Below, in pieces: positions 1 to 11,100 of a stretch of 64,000 bases of DNA. The first letter of the stretch is position 1, and every line of letters begins with the position of its first letter. Source of the DNA: JANSWP01 sp041941305 (GTDB lineage Bacteria > Bacteroidota > Bacteroidia > Chitinophagales > Saprospiraceae); NCBI GenBank assembly GCA_041941305.1, contig JBGTQJ010000021.1:83545-147544 (forward strand), read 5' to 3'. Under the pieces are notes generated by a model. It was given only the letters and a program-made list of their open reading frames with translations. It ran no database searches and was not told the DNA's origin. Position numbers and translations under genes: made by a program.

Positions 1-2764
1 TTTGATCAAAATCTTCAGCATATACATGAAAGGGTTTATCGGGTCTTGCACTATACTTGTAATTTTTGCCCAAATTGCCTAAAACAAAATCCTCGTCTCC
101 ATCATTGTCAATATCTCCTAATTCTATACTAAACCACCAGCCAATTTGACCTTCAAAACCCAGTTCAGCCGTCTTGTTTTCAAATTTTCCGTCTGTTTGA
201 GCTAAAAAAGTAGGAGCCATCCATTCACCTACAATGATCAGATCTTCACTTCCATTTTGGTCAAAATCTGTCCATACTGCATCGGTTACCAAGCCCAAAC
301 TATTGAGTTCCGGAGCTTTTTGTGATGAAATATCTTTGAATGTACCTCCTTGATTTTCAAGTAAATAGGAATATGCTGGTGCTGGATACTTACCTGGCAC
401 ATGTCTGCCGCCTATAAATAAATCCTGGTCACCATCCCCATCAAAATCGAAAGGTTTTACACAGCTTCCACTTGTGCGAATATCTGGTAAAGCATTTTCT
501 GCTTTTGAAAAATTACCCGATCCATCATTGAGATACAGACGGTCTCGATAAAAAGTACTTTCCAATTCAAATTCATTTCCTCCGCTCACTACATATAGGT
601 CCAAATCCTGATCACCATCGGCATCAAAAAATGTAGCGCCCAAATCGTCTGAATCTGTGTCCTTTTTAAAGGAATCGGGACTTTTTGAACTAAAAGTTCC
701 ACCTTGATTTTGAAGGAATACCATACCTGCTTGTCCATTCCCGCCTCCTACGAAAAAGTCTTCCAGGTTATCTCCGTTTACATCCCCCTGGGCGAAAAAA
801 GGACCAAATTGAGACATTTGGTGAGGCAGCAAAATTTGTTTGGAATAATCATCAAAATAGACTTCTTCATGCTTGCGATCAATTGCCGTTTTTGAAGTGG
901 TGTTTTCAAAAAGCGCATTATCATAAGAAGCACTTGCAGGTAAAGAATTGGCTTCTTCGTATTTCGCAATCAATAGTTGATCCACCGATACATTTTGCAA
1001 TACCTGTGTCTTTCCATCAGGCCACTCAATTGTCAATTTTTTAATCGCATCATCACTACCTAGTCCAAAGTGAATAATGCCATCTACTGAGGATTGGAAT
1101 CCTCTGGTATAGCTCATTTCCTGATACTGTAGTCCAGACGCAGATTCCAAAGTTATTTTAGTGCCATTTGGTGGAGTAGATTGATTGTGAGCGAGTTGTA
1201 ATTGCAAATAGTGTCTTCCACCCTGATCCATTGTTGTATTTTTATATAAGGAAGCAGGGTCATCGATATTGTTTACGATTAAGTCCAGGTCGCCATCATT
1301 ATCAAAATCTGCGTATGCTGCACCAGTAGAGTAACCCTTGTGATTGACCCCAACTTTTGCTGCCATTTCAGAAAACGTCAAATCGCCATTGTTTTTAAAG
1401 AAATTATTTTCTACGCGGGTGGCAGGAGCCGTTTCAAGCCATTCTTTTAGTAATTGATCACTCGGCAATCCTTTTTGCTTAGCCTCTTTTGCTTTTTTAT
1501 CAAATTTTTTGTTGTGATCTTTGTCCAAAAATTCGCGATAATAACCATTGGCAACATATAAATCTTTCCAGCCATCGTTGTCAAAATCGGCCAGTAGTGC
1601 TGCCCAACTCCAATCAGTCCTTTGGATATCTGCCAATTGACCAATTTCACTGAATGCTCCACCTCCTGTATTCAAATGAAGCATGTTTCGCATGTACTGA
1701 TAGTGGTATCCTACATTGACATAAGTCCAGAATTTATTTGGATCCATGCTGGCCATTTTGGTTTTTTCCCGGAAGTTATCCCTGGAAAGCATTTCCATGA
1801 CCGTGAGGTCTACCAATCCGTCATTATTGATATCTGCTGCATCAATTCCCATGCTTGAAAGGGAAATATGCTTCATATTTTTTTCTGAAACCTCTTCAAA
1901 GGTGCCATCTTTTTTATTGAGATAAAATCGATCTGGTTCTGAATGATCAACTGCCACGTATACGTCCGTCCAGCCATCGTGATTGAGGTCGGAAGTCACA
2001 ATTCCCAGGGTCCAGCCATAATTAAAAATGCCCGCTTCTTTGGAAACATCAGTAAAGGTGCCGTCACCATTGTTTTTGTACAAGTGGTCACTAAACTCGT
2101 GTACTGGATTTTGCCATATTTTGTTGTGGTAGACAATGGGTTGTTGTCTTCTTGTAGGATGATTGCCGACTACCAAATCAAGATGTCCATCCTTGTTGTA
2201 ATCGAAAAAAGAAGCAGTGATACTGTATCCGGAATCATTGACGCCCATCTCTTTTCCTTTTTCTGAAAAAGTGAGGTCACCGTTATTGATAAATAATTTA
2301 TTCTCTCTTCCCATGGCTTCATCAAAATATGCCTGGCAAACATATAGATCCAAAAAACCGTCATTATTCACATCCGCCATCGTCGCACCAGTGCTCCAAA
2401 GACCCTGGCAAGCCACTCCGGCCTTTGCTGTAATATCTTCAAACTCAAAATTACCCTTGTTGAGGTATAATTTATTGTTTTCCAGATTACCAGTGAGGTA
2501 AATATCGGGTAAACCATCATTGTTGATATCTCCAACAGAGACACCACCCCCATTATAAATATTTACATATTCAATAGGGTGCTTCATCTTATTGATGTCG
2601 AGTTTATTGGTAAAATCAATGCCACTTGACTCAGATGAAATGGATTCAAACTTTAGAGTGGGTGTGTTGGAAGTAGTTTGGGTATTTGTTGAATTGTTAA
2701 TTTGACTGCAGGATACAATCAATAGTAAAATCGGTACGATTACAAAATGGGATTTACTGTTCAT
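1..2764 (-). CDS. FG-GAP/VCBS repeat lipoprotein with ASPIC/UnbV domain (CRTAC1-like), 3' end outside window
   Basis: An uninterrupted minus-strand frame starts with ATG at 2764 and runs off the left edge, giving about 921 codons. The N-terminus is a lipoprotein signal (LLLIVSC, Cys about residue 19), so the protein is probably anchored on the outer membrane. At least seven calcium-binding-like FG-GAP/VCBS motifs follow (DINNDGLPDIYL, DVNNDGFLDLYV, DFDNDGDLDLIV and similar). An ASPIC/UnbV-type segment lies near residues 500-590 (IEWPDGKTQVLQNV), then a second set of propeller repeats (DFDGDGDQDLFIGG). This is the family usually annotated as VCBS repeat-containing or CRTAC1-like protein; Bacteroidota members are about 1100 aa, so roughly 200 residues are missing here. 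The function is unknown; a surface binding or glycan-associated role is an inference. Confidence 0.85.
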   Translation of the reverse strand, partial: MNSKSHFVIVPILLLIVSCSQINNSTNTQTTSNTPTLKFESISSESSGIDFTNKLDINKMKHPIEYVNIYNGGGVSVGDINNDGLPDIYLTGNLENNKLYLNKGNFEFEDITAKAGVACQGLWSTGATMADVNNDGFLDLYVCQAYFDEAMGRENKLFINNGDLTFSEKGKEMGVNDSGYSITASFFDYNKDGHLDLVVGNHPTRRQQPIVYHNKIWQNPVHEFSDHLYKNNGDGTFTDVSKEAGIFNYGWTLGIVTSDLNHDGWTDVYVAVDHSEPDRFYLNKKDGTFEEVSEKNMKHISLSSMGIDAADINNDGLVDLTVMEMLSRDNFREKTKMASMDPNKFWTYVNVGYHYQYMRNMLHLNTGGGAFSEIGQLADIQRTDWSWAALLADFDNDGWKDLYVANGYYREFLDKDHNKKFDKKAKEAKQKGLPSDQLLKEWLETAPATRVENNFFKNNGDLTFSEMAAKVGVNHKGYSTGAAYADFDNDGDLDLIVNNIDDPASLYKNTTMDQGGRHYLQLQLAHNQSTPPNGTKITLESASGLQYQEMSYTRGFQSSVDGIIHFGLGSDDAIKKLTIEWPDGKTQVLQNVSVDQLLIAKYEEANSLPASASYDNALFENTTSKTAIDRKHEEVYFDDYSKQILLPHQMSQFGPFFAQGDVNGDNLEDFFVGGGNGQAGMVFLQNQGGTFSSKSPDSFKKDTDSDDLGATFFDADGDQDLDLYVVSGGNEFELESTFYRDRLYLNDGSGNFSKAENALPDIRTSGSCVKPFDFDGDGDQDLFIGGRHVPGKYPAPAYSYLLENQGGTFKDISSQKAPELNSLGLVTDAVWTDFDQNGSEDLIIVGEWMAPTFLAQTDGKFENKTAELGFEGQIGWWFSIELGDIDNDGDEDFVLGNLGKNYKYSARPDKPFHVYAEDFDQ

Positions 2765-3105
2765 GAGAATTAATTTTGCCTCAAAAATGAGGGAATGTCA
2801 TATATATAATGTGTACTCCATAAAAATTCGGGCCACAAAATTACTGAAAATTGAAATTTAAAAAAATAAATATACATTAACTGAAAAGTTTGATAAAATC
2901 CTCAATTTTGGCCCCCAATTTGAATTAGTTAGTTTATAAAAAATAATTTCATCATTTAGTTCGGCATAACGCCTCATGAATCTTCGATTGCGTCAAATAA
3001 GGGAAGACTGAATGTCTGGTAAGAAAATGAAGTTGAACTTATTTGGCGAAATCAAAAGGATGAAAGTATTTTTTAATGACAACCGAGGTGTTAAAAACAA
3101 CGAAA
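2765..3105. other. Divergent intergenic region
   Basis: This AT-rich spacer separates the VCBS lipoprotein (minus) from the small lipoprotein (plus) and must hold both promoters. I see no clear TTG/TAnnTTTG pair, no hairpin and no coding frame that looks real. Confidence 0.5.
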
Positions 3106-3783
3106 ATGAAGTTAAAAATGAAATTACTCCCCATTTTACTGATTACAACTGTTTTATTTATTGCTTGTGGGGATGAAGGAAGTACCAATGTGGAACCGGA
3201 AGCAGTTGCAGCAATAGAACCAAGTGCAGCAAATGCTACTGAGATCCAACCGATACCTTTTGCAGAAGGATTTAGATTGGCGAGTGTTTTTCCAGCTGAC
3301 AGGGTGGAGGTGACGCCTGAAGATTCTATAGTGATTGTAAATGTGTTGGGTTATTGCAATGCGGTCGATAGAAAGAAAAGGGAATTGCCTCAGAAAACTT
3401 TTCAGCCTGAAGATCAGAGAGGAGGGATAATTGGTTTGCAATTGATGTTTAATGGTGATGAGATAGTTAGAGGAATCTATACGGAAGATACAGACGAAAT
3501 GGAAAAGCGGGAAAGAATTTATTTCAGGAATGGTGAAATGGTCTATTATCGGCTGCGCCAGTGGAATAAAGAGGTAGGAAAAGGCAATGCATTTGAAATC
3601 AACTGCACTTTTGTTGATGGCAAGATTGCCAAGATATATGAAAACATATATGACTTTAAAGCGGATGGAAAGCCTATAACGACCTCTTATGATAATTTAT
3701 TTATCAATAATACAAGGGATAAAAAGGCATTTCAGGAGGAAATAGAGAGAAGTTGGAAGGAGTCTTTGAAATTGGCGAAGTAA
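3106..3783 (+). CDS. Small lipoprotein of unknown function
   Basis: The 225-aa product starts with MKLKMKLLPILLITT and a lipobox ending FIAC, so I place the start at ATG 3106; an ATG at 3076 would add ten residues ahead of a normal lipoprotein signal. The mature protein has a short low-complexity Glu/Ala stretch. It then has a beta-rich region with motifs such as GDEIVRGIYTED and YYRLRQWNKEVGKG, and a charged helical C-terminus. I do not recognise the family. It stands alone, divergent from the VCBS lipoprotein, and about 800 bp upstream of the next gene. Confidence 0.7.
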   Translation: MKLKMKLLPILLITTVLFIACGDEGSTNVEPEAVAAIEPSAANATEIQPIPFAEGFRLASVFPADRVEVTPEDSIVIVNVLGYCNAVDRKKRELPQKTFQPEDQRGGIIGLQLMFNGDEIVRGIYTEDTDEMEKRERIYFRNGEMVYYRLRQWNKEVGKGNAFEINCTFVDGKIAKIYENIYDFKADGKPITTSYDNLFINNTRDKKAFQEEIERSWKESLKLAK

Positions 3784-3830
3784 GGCTGGTTGCATTGGAA
3801 CAAAAAAATGAAAAAAAAAGATAGGTATAA

Positions 3831-3860
3831 TTGTATATTTATTCGAAGTTTATATCTTTG
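3831..3860 (+). promoter_or_regulatory. Candidate Bacteroidota-type promoter for the leader RNA
   Basis: TTG at 3831-3833 is followed after 19 bp by TATCTTTG at 3853-3860. This fits the Bacteroidota housekeeping pattern TTTG-N17-23-TAnnTTTG. It lies just downstream of the small lipoprotein gene and points into the long untranslated stretch that ends at the terminator at 4401-4440. The match is to a short degenerate consensus, so it is only a candidate. Confidence 0.4.
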
Positions 3861-4356
3861 CCAATAGTCTTTAAGAAATTCTTTGAAAAGTCTTAAAAAA
3901 AGTTAATACGAAAAATACCCGTATGAGGGTATAAACGGCAACAAAATTGGCCGTAATTTTGTATTTGTATTTTTGTTATTTGATTTTATTATTTTTTAAC
4001 ACACACAAATTATAATCCGAAATACTGCGAACGCCTATGAATGTAAATTTACACTAGAGTCACCAAAACAACTTTTCACATTTTTCTTCCCTCAAACCGT
4101 AAAGACTCTACTTACATTCTTTCCCAGGTATTTTCCCATTAATCAGGATTCTAATTTGAATGTGTTCCAGGGGTGATTGAAGATGTCACTCGCGCTTTTG
4201 CCGGCTTACACATTTATATATAATGTATTACAAGCGGCGAATGACTGTGCAGAAAGATTGGTTCTACTCATAAATTATTAGAGATGAACTGATACAACAA
4301 ATAGAAGATTCATTATTAGCAAATTATACCAGAACCTATTAACAAATTATAATCTC

Positions 4357-4410
4357 GTGAAAAAAACGAATCTTACACACAATACTCTTCTTAATGAGGC
4401 AAGGCATTAG
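4357..4410 (+). CDS. Possible 17-aa leader peptide overlapping a terminator
   Basis: GTG at 4357 opens 17 codons (product begins MKKTNLTHN) that stop at TAG 4408-4410, inside the left arm of the terminator hairpin. The sequence before the start, TAATCTC followed by the start codon and AAAAA, is nearly the same as before the next two genes (starts at 4590 and 5161), so the site looks like a genuine translation start. Translation to the stop would put a ribosome on the hairpin, which is the geometry of an attenuator. It could instead be the remnant of a truncated secreted-protein gene. No regulatory codon run is obvious. Confidence 0.35.
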   Translation: MKKTNLTHNTLLNEARH

Positions 4411-4440
4411 TCCGCTGCAAGGCGGCTAATGCCTTTTTTT
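4401..4440 (+). terminator. Strong intrinsic terminator
   Basis: AAGGCATTAG (4401-4410) pairs perfectly with CTAATGCCTT (4426-4435). A one-base bulge and a further CCGC/GCGG stem enclose a 6-nt loop, and a T run follows to 4440. It separates the untranslated leader from the secreted-protein gene at 4590. Confidence 0.85.
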
Positions 4441-4589
4441 GTGTATTCCCGAGATTAACTAAGGTTGGTTCTTTTGCTTCCCTTTTCAGTTTGACATGAC
4501 AAGCTGAGAGGGGTTAATAACTTATGGATAATCAGAAATGTATATTGAATATCTTTTGTTAACTAAATCATTAATCAAATTCTAATCTC

Positions 4590-5045
4590 ATGAAAAAGAT
4601 GAATGTGACATTCAAAAGCATGTTGGGATTCGTTTTCGTTCTTGCACTTATGTTGGGAACGACGAATATCAATGCGCAATCTGAGTTAACGGGTTTGCCT
4701 GACATCTCCGGAGTTACTGGAACTAAGGATTTGTCAACGGTAAACGCTTTCTCATTCACTGGGGTGACTTTCCTAGGGACGAATGAGGCGAAGTTCGTTT
4801 TGACTGATGCTTTCAATCAATTGGACAACGATTTTAATGGCGACGACATCCAGCAAAATCGTGCTTTTGTAAAAGGTACTTTTTACAGAAACATCATTAA
4901 AGGTATTGACCAAACAGGTAATGTTGGTGATGCCATTATCGGAGCATATAACCGTTTGGTTTACGATGCTGACAACAATCCATTTAGTGACTTTATCAGC
5001 GCTCAATCCACTTTTGAGGATACCGTTGAAATGTTGTCTAACTAA
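4590..5045 (+). CDS. Small secreted protein of unknown function
   Basis: The product is 151 aa with a clear signal peptide (MKKMNVTFKSMLGFVFVLALMLG, probable cleavage after INA). The mature part of about 120 residues is acidic and Asn/Asp-rich and has no cysteine. I do not recognise the family. It is followed after 115 bp by the 2243-aa surface protein, and the two share the pre-start sequence AATCTCATGAAAAA, which suggests shared expression and perhaps a partner role. That link is inferred from position only. Confidence 0.7.
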   Translation: MKKMNVTFKSMLGFVFVLALMLGTTNINAQSELTGLPDISGVTGTKDLSTVNAFSFTGVTFLGTNEAKFVLTDAFNQLDNDFNGDDIQQNRAFVKGTFYRNIIKGIDQTGNVGDAIIGAYNRLVYDADNNPFSDFISAQSTFEDTVEMLSN

Positions 5046-5160
5046 ATGAAAGGTTGAGGATGGATTGTTGTGTTTGCTAACTTAGGATATATAAGAATCC
5101 ATTCAATTTTTCTTATAACTTTTTGCTTTAATGTTAAATTTAAAACTAAAATCTAATCTC

Positions 5161-8100
5161 ATGAAAAAAGCGAATTTTACGAAATGGCTAACGGCCGTAT
5201 TCGCAATGGTATTAGGTTGTTGTTTGAGCTTAAATGTTCAGGCACAGTGTCCGGTCGGTCAGTCAGAAATGACGCTTAATTTCGGATCCGGAACCTTCAA
5301 CGGAGAGATTTCTTGGGACTTGGTCAATACCTCTTTAGGTACTGTCGAAGCAAGTCAACCTCCAGGAGGGTTTATTCCTAATAATACTATTGTACAATGT
5401 GTTCCTTCCGGAGCATATGAATTCCACGCCTTCGACACCTTCGGTGATGGCTGGAATGGTGCGACTGTTCAAATTATTTCTTCTGAGGACTATTCTGTAA
5501 ATGGTTGTCCTCCAGCCAATCAACTGCAACCTCCAGGAGCGGTATTGTTGCCAACAACAATACCTGCGGGTGCTTCTCAAATCTTTGATTTGGGTGCTGT
5601 AGGTTGTGAGCCTTGTACGATCACTTGTCCTTCAGACATCACGGTTCCTAACGATCCTGGAGAATGTGGTGCTGATGTGACTGTTGGAGATCCTATTTTG
5701 GATCCTTCCTGTCAACCAGTTCCTACTTTCACTAACTTGAGTGCAACAGGTAGCTGGACTGCGAATCCAATTACGGTGAATGTTCCAGCGACGATGACAG
5801 GTGCAGTAATGTCCAATTTTGGTGATGTAGCTTTAGACTTCACCGTGGAAGCGGATATGGGCTTTGGTTTTGCTGAGTCTGCTTCTTTGGAAGGTCCTGA
5901 TGGAATCAACATTTTCACTTGTGTAAACTCCAATGGAGACTGTACGCCAACTACCTTCTCTACGACGGTCCCACAAGGAACATGGAATACCTGGGTTGCT
6001 AACTTTGGACCAGACCTTACTTTTGAGTTTGATCCTTGTGGTTCTGGTATCAACAACTTCTGTAATAACTCCTTTACAGTAGATGTTTCTATAGCAACTG
6101 GTGCCCTTAATTTTGTGAATAACCAAAATGCAAATGCGAATGCTTCTGGCTTCTACCCGGTAGGTACTACTGAGGTAGAATACTGTGCTTTAGGATTGTC
6201 TGGTGCTTTGGTTTGCTGTACTTTCAACGTAACTGTTGAAGATACGGAGCCTCCATCATTGACTTGTCCTTCTGACATCACAATAAACTTGTTGCCGGGT
6301 GCTTGTTTTGGAGTTGTTGATTTCACGCCTCCATTTGCAACGGATAACTGTCCATTTGCAGGTCCTTTGACTTCTTTGACTACTAACTTCCAAAATAGTT
6401 CTGGATTGATTAGTGGTTCTGGTGGTGGTAACCAATTTGATATCACTAACAATGGAGCACTTCCAATCTTGATTTCTTCCTTTGATGGTCACTATGCGCA
6501 GGCATTCAACGGCGGACCTGGTGGAAATGCAAACTTTGAAGTATGGTACAAAGCAGGTACACACGAAAACTTTGAAAATACGCCTGCTGCCTGGACATTG
6601 CTAGGTAGTGATATGGGTGTTCCTATGGCTGGACAAGGTAATCCTACTCCAATTGCTGTTGGTGGTTTGCAAGTGAATCCTGGTGAAACTTACGGTCTTT
6701 ACGTAACTTCTGTTGGATTGGGTACTGTTCATTATGACAACCCACCAGCTCCACCTCAGGTAACAGATGGAACATTGTTAATTGATAACTCTCTTGGTTC
6801 TGGTGTTGCTTATCCATTCTTCGTGAACTTTGAGCCACGTGGATGGAATGGTACTATCCATTACCAAATCTTTACGACTGATATTCCTGTAACTCAATGT
6901 GATGCAACAGGACTCGGGCCTGGCGACTTATTCCCAATTGGTGTAACTACGCTATGCTACGAAGCTGTTGACGCTGCTGGTAATCCTGCACAGTGTACAT
7001 TTGATATCACTGTTAACGAATTCCCAGGTGCTATAGATTACGTTGTATGTAATGATAATGTTCAAGTAACATTGGACGAAGATTGTTTGGCAGAAGTAAC
7101 TGCTGATATGATACTCGAAGGTGGCCCATATGGTTGCTACGATGAGTATGTTGTAACTATCAAGAATGCTATTGGTCAGGTATTGGCTACTGGTGGTGGC
7201 GCTGTAGGCGCTCCTGGTGCTTTGGTTGATGCTAGCTTCATTGGTGGTACTTATACTGTTGAAGTGATGGATCCTGAAAATGGAAACATCAAATGTTGGG
7301 GAACTTTGACTGTAGAAGACAAATTGCCTCCAATCATGGAATGCCGTGATTTGACAATTTCTTGTACTGAAGATATTCCTAACGAGCCTGCTCCTGAAGT
7401 AAGTGGTCCTATTTACATGCAGGTAGAGCCTAATGAGCCTATTGGTGAGCCTGGTGCTCCTAATCCTGACATCCATGCGTATGACTTTGATTACTCAATC
7501 TTCCCTCCAGGTACGCCTGTTGAGAAATTTGACGTAAGAATCACTTTGATTGAGCATACCTGGTTGCCTGATTTGGACATCGACGTAACTCCTCCAGATG
7601 GAATGACTACTTCAGTTATGACTATCGGTGGTTGTTTCGGACAAGAGTGGCCAATTGACGCACTCTTTACTGATGAGCAATTTGGTGGACAAGCGATTAC
7701 ACTTTGTATTGACTTGGATTGTGGCGGTTGCCCATTGCAAGTATTGCAAGCTGGTGTATCTCAAGCTACTTACATGGAAGACAACTTCGTAGGTAGAGAT
7801 GCTGGAGGTACCTGGAATCTATCTTTCCAGGATGATGCTCTTGGTGATGATGGTGTTATCGTATTGGCTGGTATGACTGTAACTGCAACTGCACCTCAAA
7901 TTGGTGTATTTGATGCTTGTGACGGTACTCCTCCAAATATCGACCTTACCTTCGAAGAGTCTTACGATGATGGTGACTGTGGCGAAGCTAGCCGCGTTTA
8001 CACTCGTAAATGGACTGCTGAAGACAATAGTGGAAATCAGACACAATGTACTCAATTAATTACTGTTGCAAGACCTGGTCTTGGTGATGTAGAATTGCCA

Positions 8101-11100
8101 GGAGACGTTATGTGGACTTGTAACCAATACGCAATTTATCCAAATATCATTGATCCTACTGAATTGCACGATTATATCACAGATACTGATCCTGCAACTG
8201 GAATCATCAATGTAAACTTGGATCCTTTATGTGATGATGATGATGGAACAATCATTTTCTGTACTGTTCCTAATGAAACTAAAGACCGCGAAGACATCAA
8301 CAGTACCAACGTTGCAAACGGTGGTTTAGGCTGTCCTGGTGAGCTTTGTGGCGAGAATGGACTTGACGATGCAGACGTTCTTGAATTGACTGGTTCTGGT
8401 CGCCCAGAAATCACTGGTCGTCCAATATTTAACGGTGACCTTTGTGGATTGTCTATTGACCACGAAGACATCTGGATTGACGAGTGTGAAGGTACATTCA
8501 AGATTCTACGTACCTGGACATTGATCGACTGGTGTACTGATCCTGTTGCTGTTCTTGAGCACAATCAGGTAATCAAAGTTGTTGACGTTGAAGGTCCTGA
8601 ACTAACAACGCCTAACACTCCTGGTCAACAAATGAACATTAACGTATATGAGTCTAGCTCACCAACTCAAGGACCTCACCAAGTTTGTACTGGACACGTT
8701 GTGATTCCTCCTGCAACTTCTGCTGGTGACGTTTGTAGCTCTGTAGCTGGCTGGTACACTGAATTGTGGACTAGAGCTGCTACTTCTACTCCTGCTGACC
8801 CAGTAGGTGGTATGTTGGTTGCTACTATTCCTTCTAACGGTGGTATCTTCTGGGATATTCCATTGTTGGAGAATGGACAAAATGCTCGTTACGTTGTACG
8901 TTACGTAAACAAGGATGAGTGTGATAACCAAACTGAAGGTTTGATGGAAATAACTACTGTGGACAGAGTTCCTCCAGTAGCTGTATGTGATGAAATTACT
9001 GAGATTTCTGTAACCAACAATGGTGGCGTTGGTGACGGTTGTTCTACGCTTTATGCTGAGGACCTGGATGATGGTTCTTACGACAACTGTAAGCCAGTAC
9101 ACTACTTGATGGCTAAGATGGATGATTCTTTCAGCCAGGATATCTTCAACCGTTGCTACTATCCATCTCGTGACTTCTGTTGCGAAGAGGTAGGAGAAGA
9201 CGTACAAGTTATCTTGTTGGTATTGGATGGTGACCCATCTGCTTTCTTCACTACTTTCGAATCTGCAACTTTGGGTTGTGACGGAACTCCTGGTCTATTC
9301 TTGACTTCTGGATTCTCTGCATTGAACTACAACACTTGTATGGTAACTGTCGGCGTTGTTGACAAATTGCCTCCAATCGTTGTACAATGCCCAGGTCCTA
9401 GAGACATTACTTGTGACCAATGGTGGGATGAGTACGAAGTACCTGTTTCACTATGTAACGGTGACGCTGCTTGTATCGACGGAGTATTGACTCCTGACTT
9501 TGGCGCTCCTGAATTCTACGACAACTGTGCTGTAAATATTACACCTACAGTAAACATTAATATCGACCAATGTGGTAATGGTACTATCACCAGAACCTGG
9601 CAAGCGGTTGATGATGCTGGTAACGGTCCTGCGACTTGTACTCAGGTCATCCGCGTACACCACGTTTCTGATTGGGTAGTTGAATTCCCAGCTGACATCA
9701 CTGTTGACTGTGGTACTGACGCTCCTGATTTTGGTGAGCCTGACATTTTCTTCGAAACTTGCGAATTGTTAGCAGTTTCTTACGAAGATACTTACTATGA
9801 TGTAGTTCCTGATGCTTGTTACAAAATCGTTCGTGACTGGACAGTAATCAACTGGTGTGTTGTTGGAGACGACATCGACCAGGAGGTTGTTGAAGTTCCT
9901 GAGCAAGCGATGCCTTTCCAATACAGAGACCTTGATGGTGACGGTATTCCTTGGGAGCCTCGTGTTTTCCGCGACTCTTGGAATGGAGTTAACTTCCCAG
10001 ACGCTGCTGATGCATTGACTGGATTGAACTTGCCTCCTGACACCGATCCTGACTTGGATCCATGGGATGGTTACATTGTATACCAACAGGTAATCAAAGT
10101 AAGAGACCAAGTAGCTCCTGAATTCCCTAACGGATGTGCTATTCCTGATGTATGTATCGAGGATAACACTTGTGGTGCTACTGTTACATTGCCACAACAA
10201 GATATTCAAGATTGTAGCGATGATACTACACTTTCTGTTGACTCTGACCTAGGTAGTGGTTTTGGTCCTTTCCAAAACGTTGCTCCTGGTACTTACAGTG
10301 TTACTTACAGTGTAATGGATAACTGTGGAAACTCTAACGCTTGTGCTTCTTCTGTAACTGTACTAGATTGCAAGAAACCAACTCCTTACTGTAAGAATGG
10401 TATCGTAGTTGAAGTTATGCAAACTGGATGTATAGAAATTTGGGCTAACGACTTAGACGATGGTAGCTTCGACAACTGCCCAGGCGGTGTTAAGCTTTCT
10501 TTCTCTGCTGACGTTAACGATACTAGCGTTGAGTTCTGCTGCGACCAAATTGGTCAACAAAACGTACAACTTTGGGTTACTGACGCTTCTAACAACCAAG
10601 ACTTCTGCAACACTTTCGTGATTGTTGAAGATAACATGGATGCTTGTGGTGGTGGCGACGATCCACTCGTAGCTGGTACTACTGCAACTGAAGCTGGAAA
10701 TGGTGTTACTGATGTAGACGTTACTATTAATGAAGCATCTGGATGGTCAAACAACGTTATGACTGACGCTAACGGTCAATTCGACCTTGGTGCAGTTCCA
10801 ACTGGTGATGACTATACCATCACTCCTGTGAAAGATGTTGATCCATTGAATGGTGTATCTACTTTCGACCTTGTTTTGATTAGCAAGCACATCTTGGGTG
10901 TTCAACCATTGGATTCTCCATACAAGTTGATTGCTGCTGATGCAAACAATACTGAAACTGTAACTACTTTCGACCTTGTTGTAATTCGTAAGTTGATTCT
11001 ATTCATCGACGATGAATTCCCGAATAATACTAGCTGGAGATTTGTACGCGCTGATCACCAATTCAGTGACGCTACTAATCCTTGGGCTACTGATATTCCT

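Larger units (their letters stand above)
3861..4440 (+). ncRNA. Putative leader or small RNA ending in a strong terminator
   Basis: About 580 bp carry no convincing gene except a 17-codon frame at the 3' end. The stretch lies between a candidate promoter at 3831-3860 and a strong intrinsic hairpin with U-run at 4401-4440, so it looks like a separate transcription unit: either a leader or attenuator for the secreted-protein genes downstream or a free small RNA. An inverted sequence (TAGAGTC near 4056, GACTCTA near 4105) suggests internal folding. No Rfam family was recognised. Confidence 0.35.

Noticed and set aside
5335..10754. Many antisense frames of 60-180 codons under the giant HYR gene
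   Set aside because: They are mirror frames of a repetitive coding sequence, lack start signals and domains, and the sense frame has a complete secreted-protein architecture.
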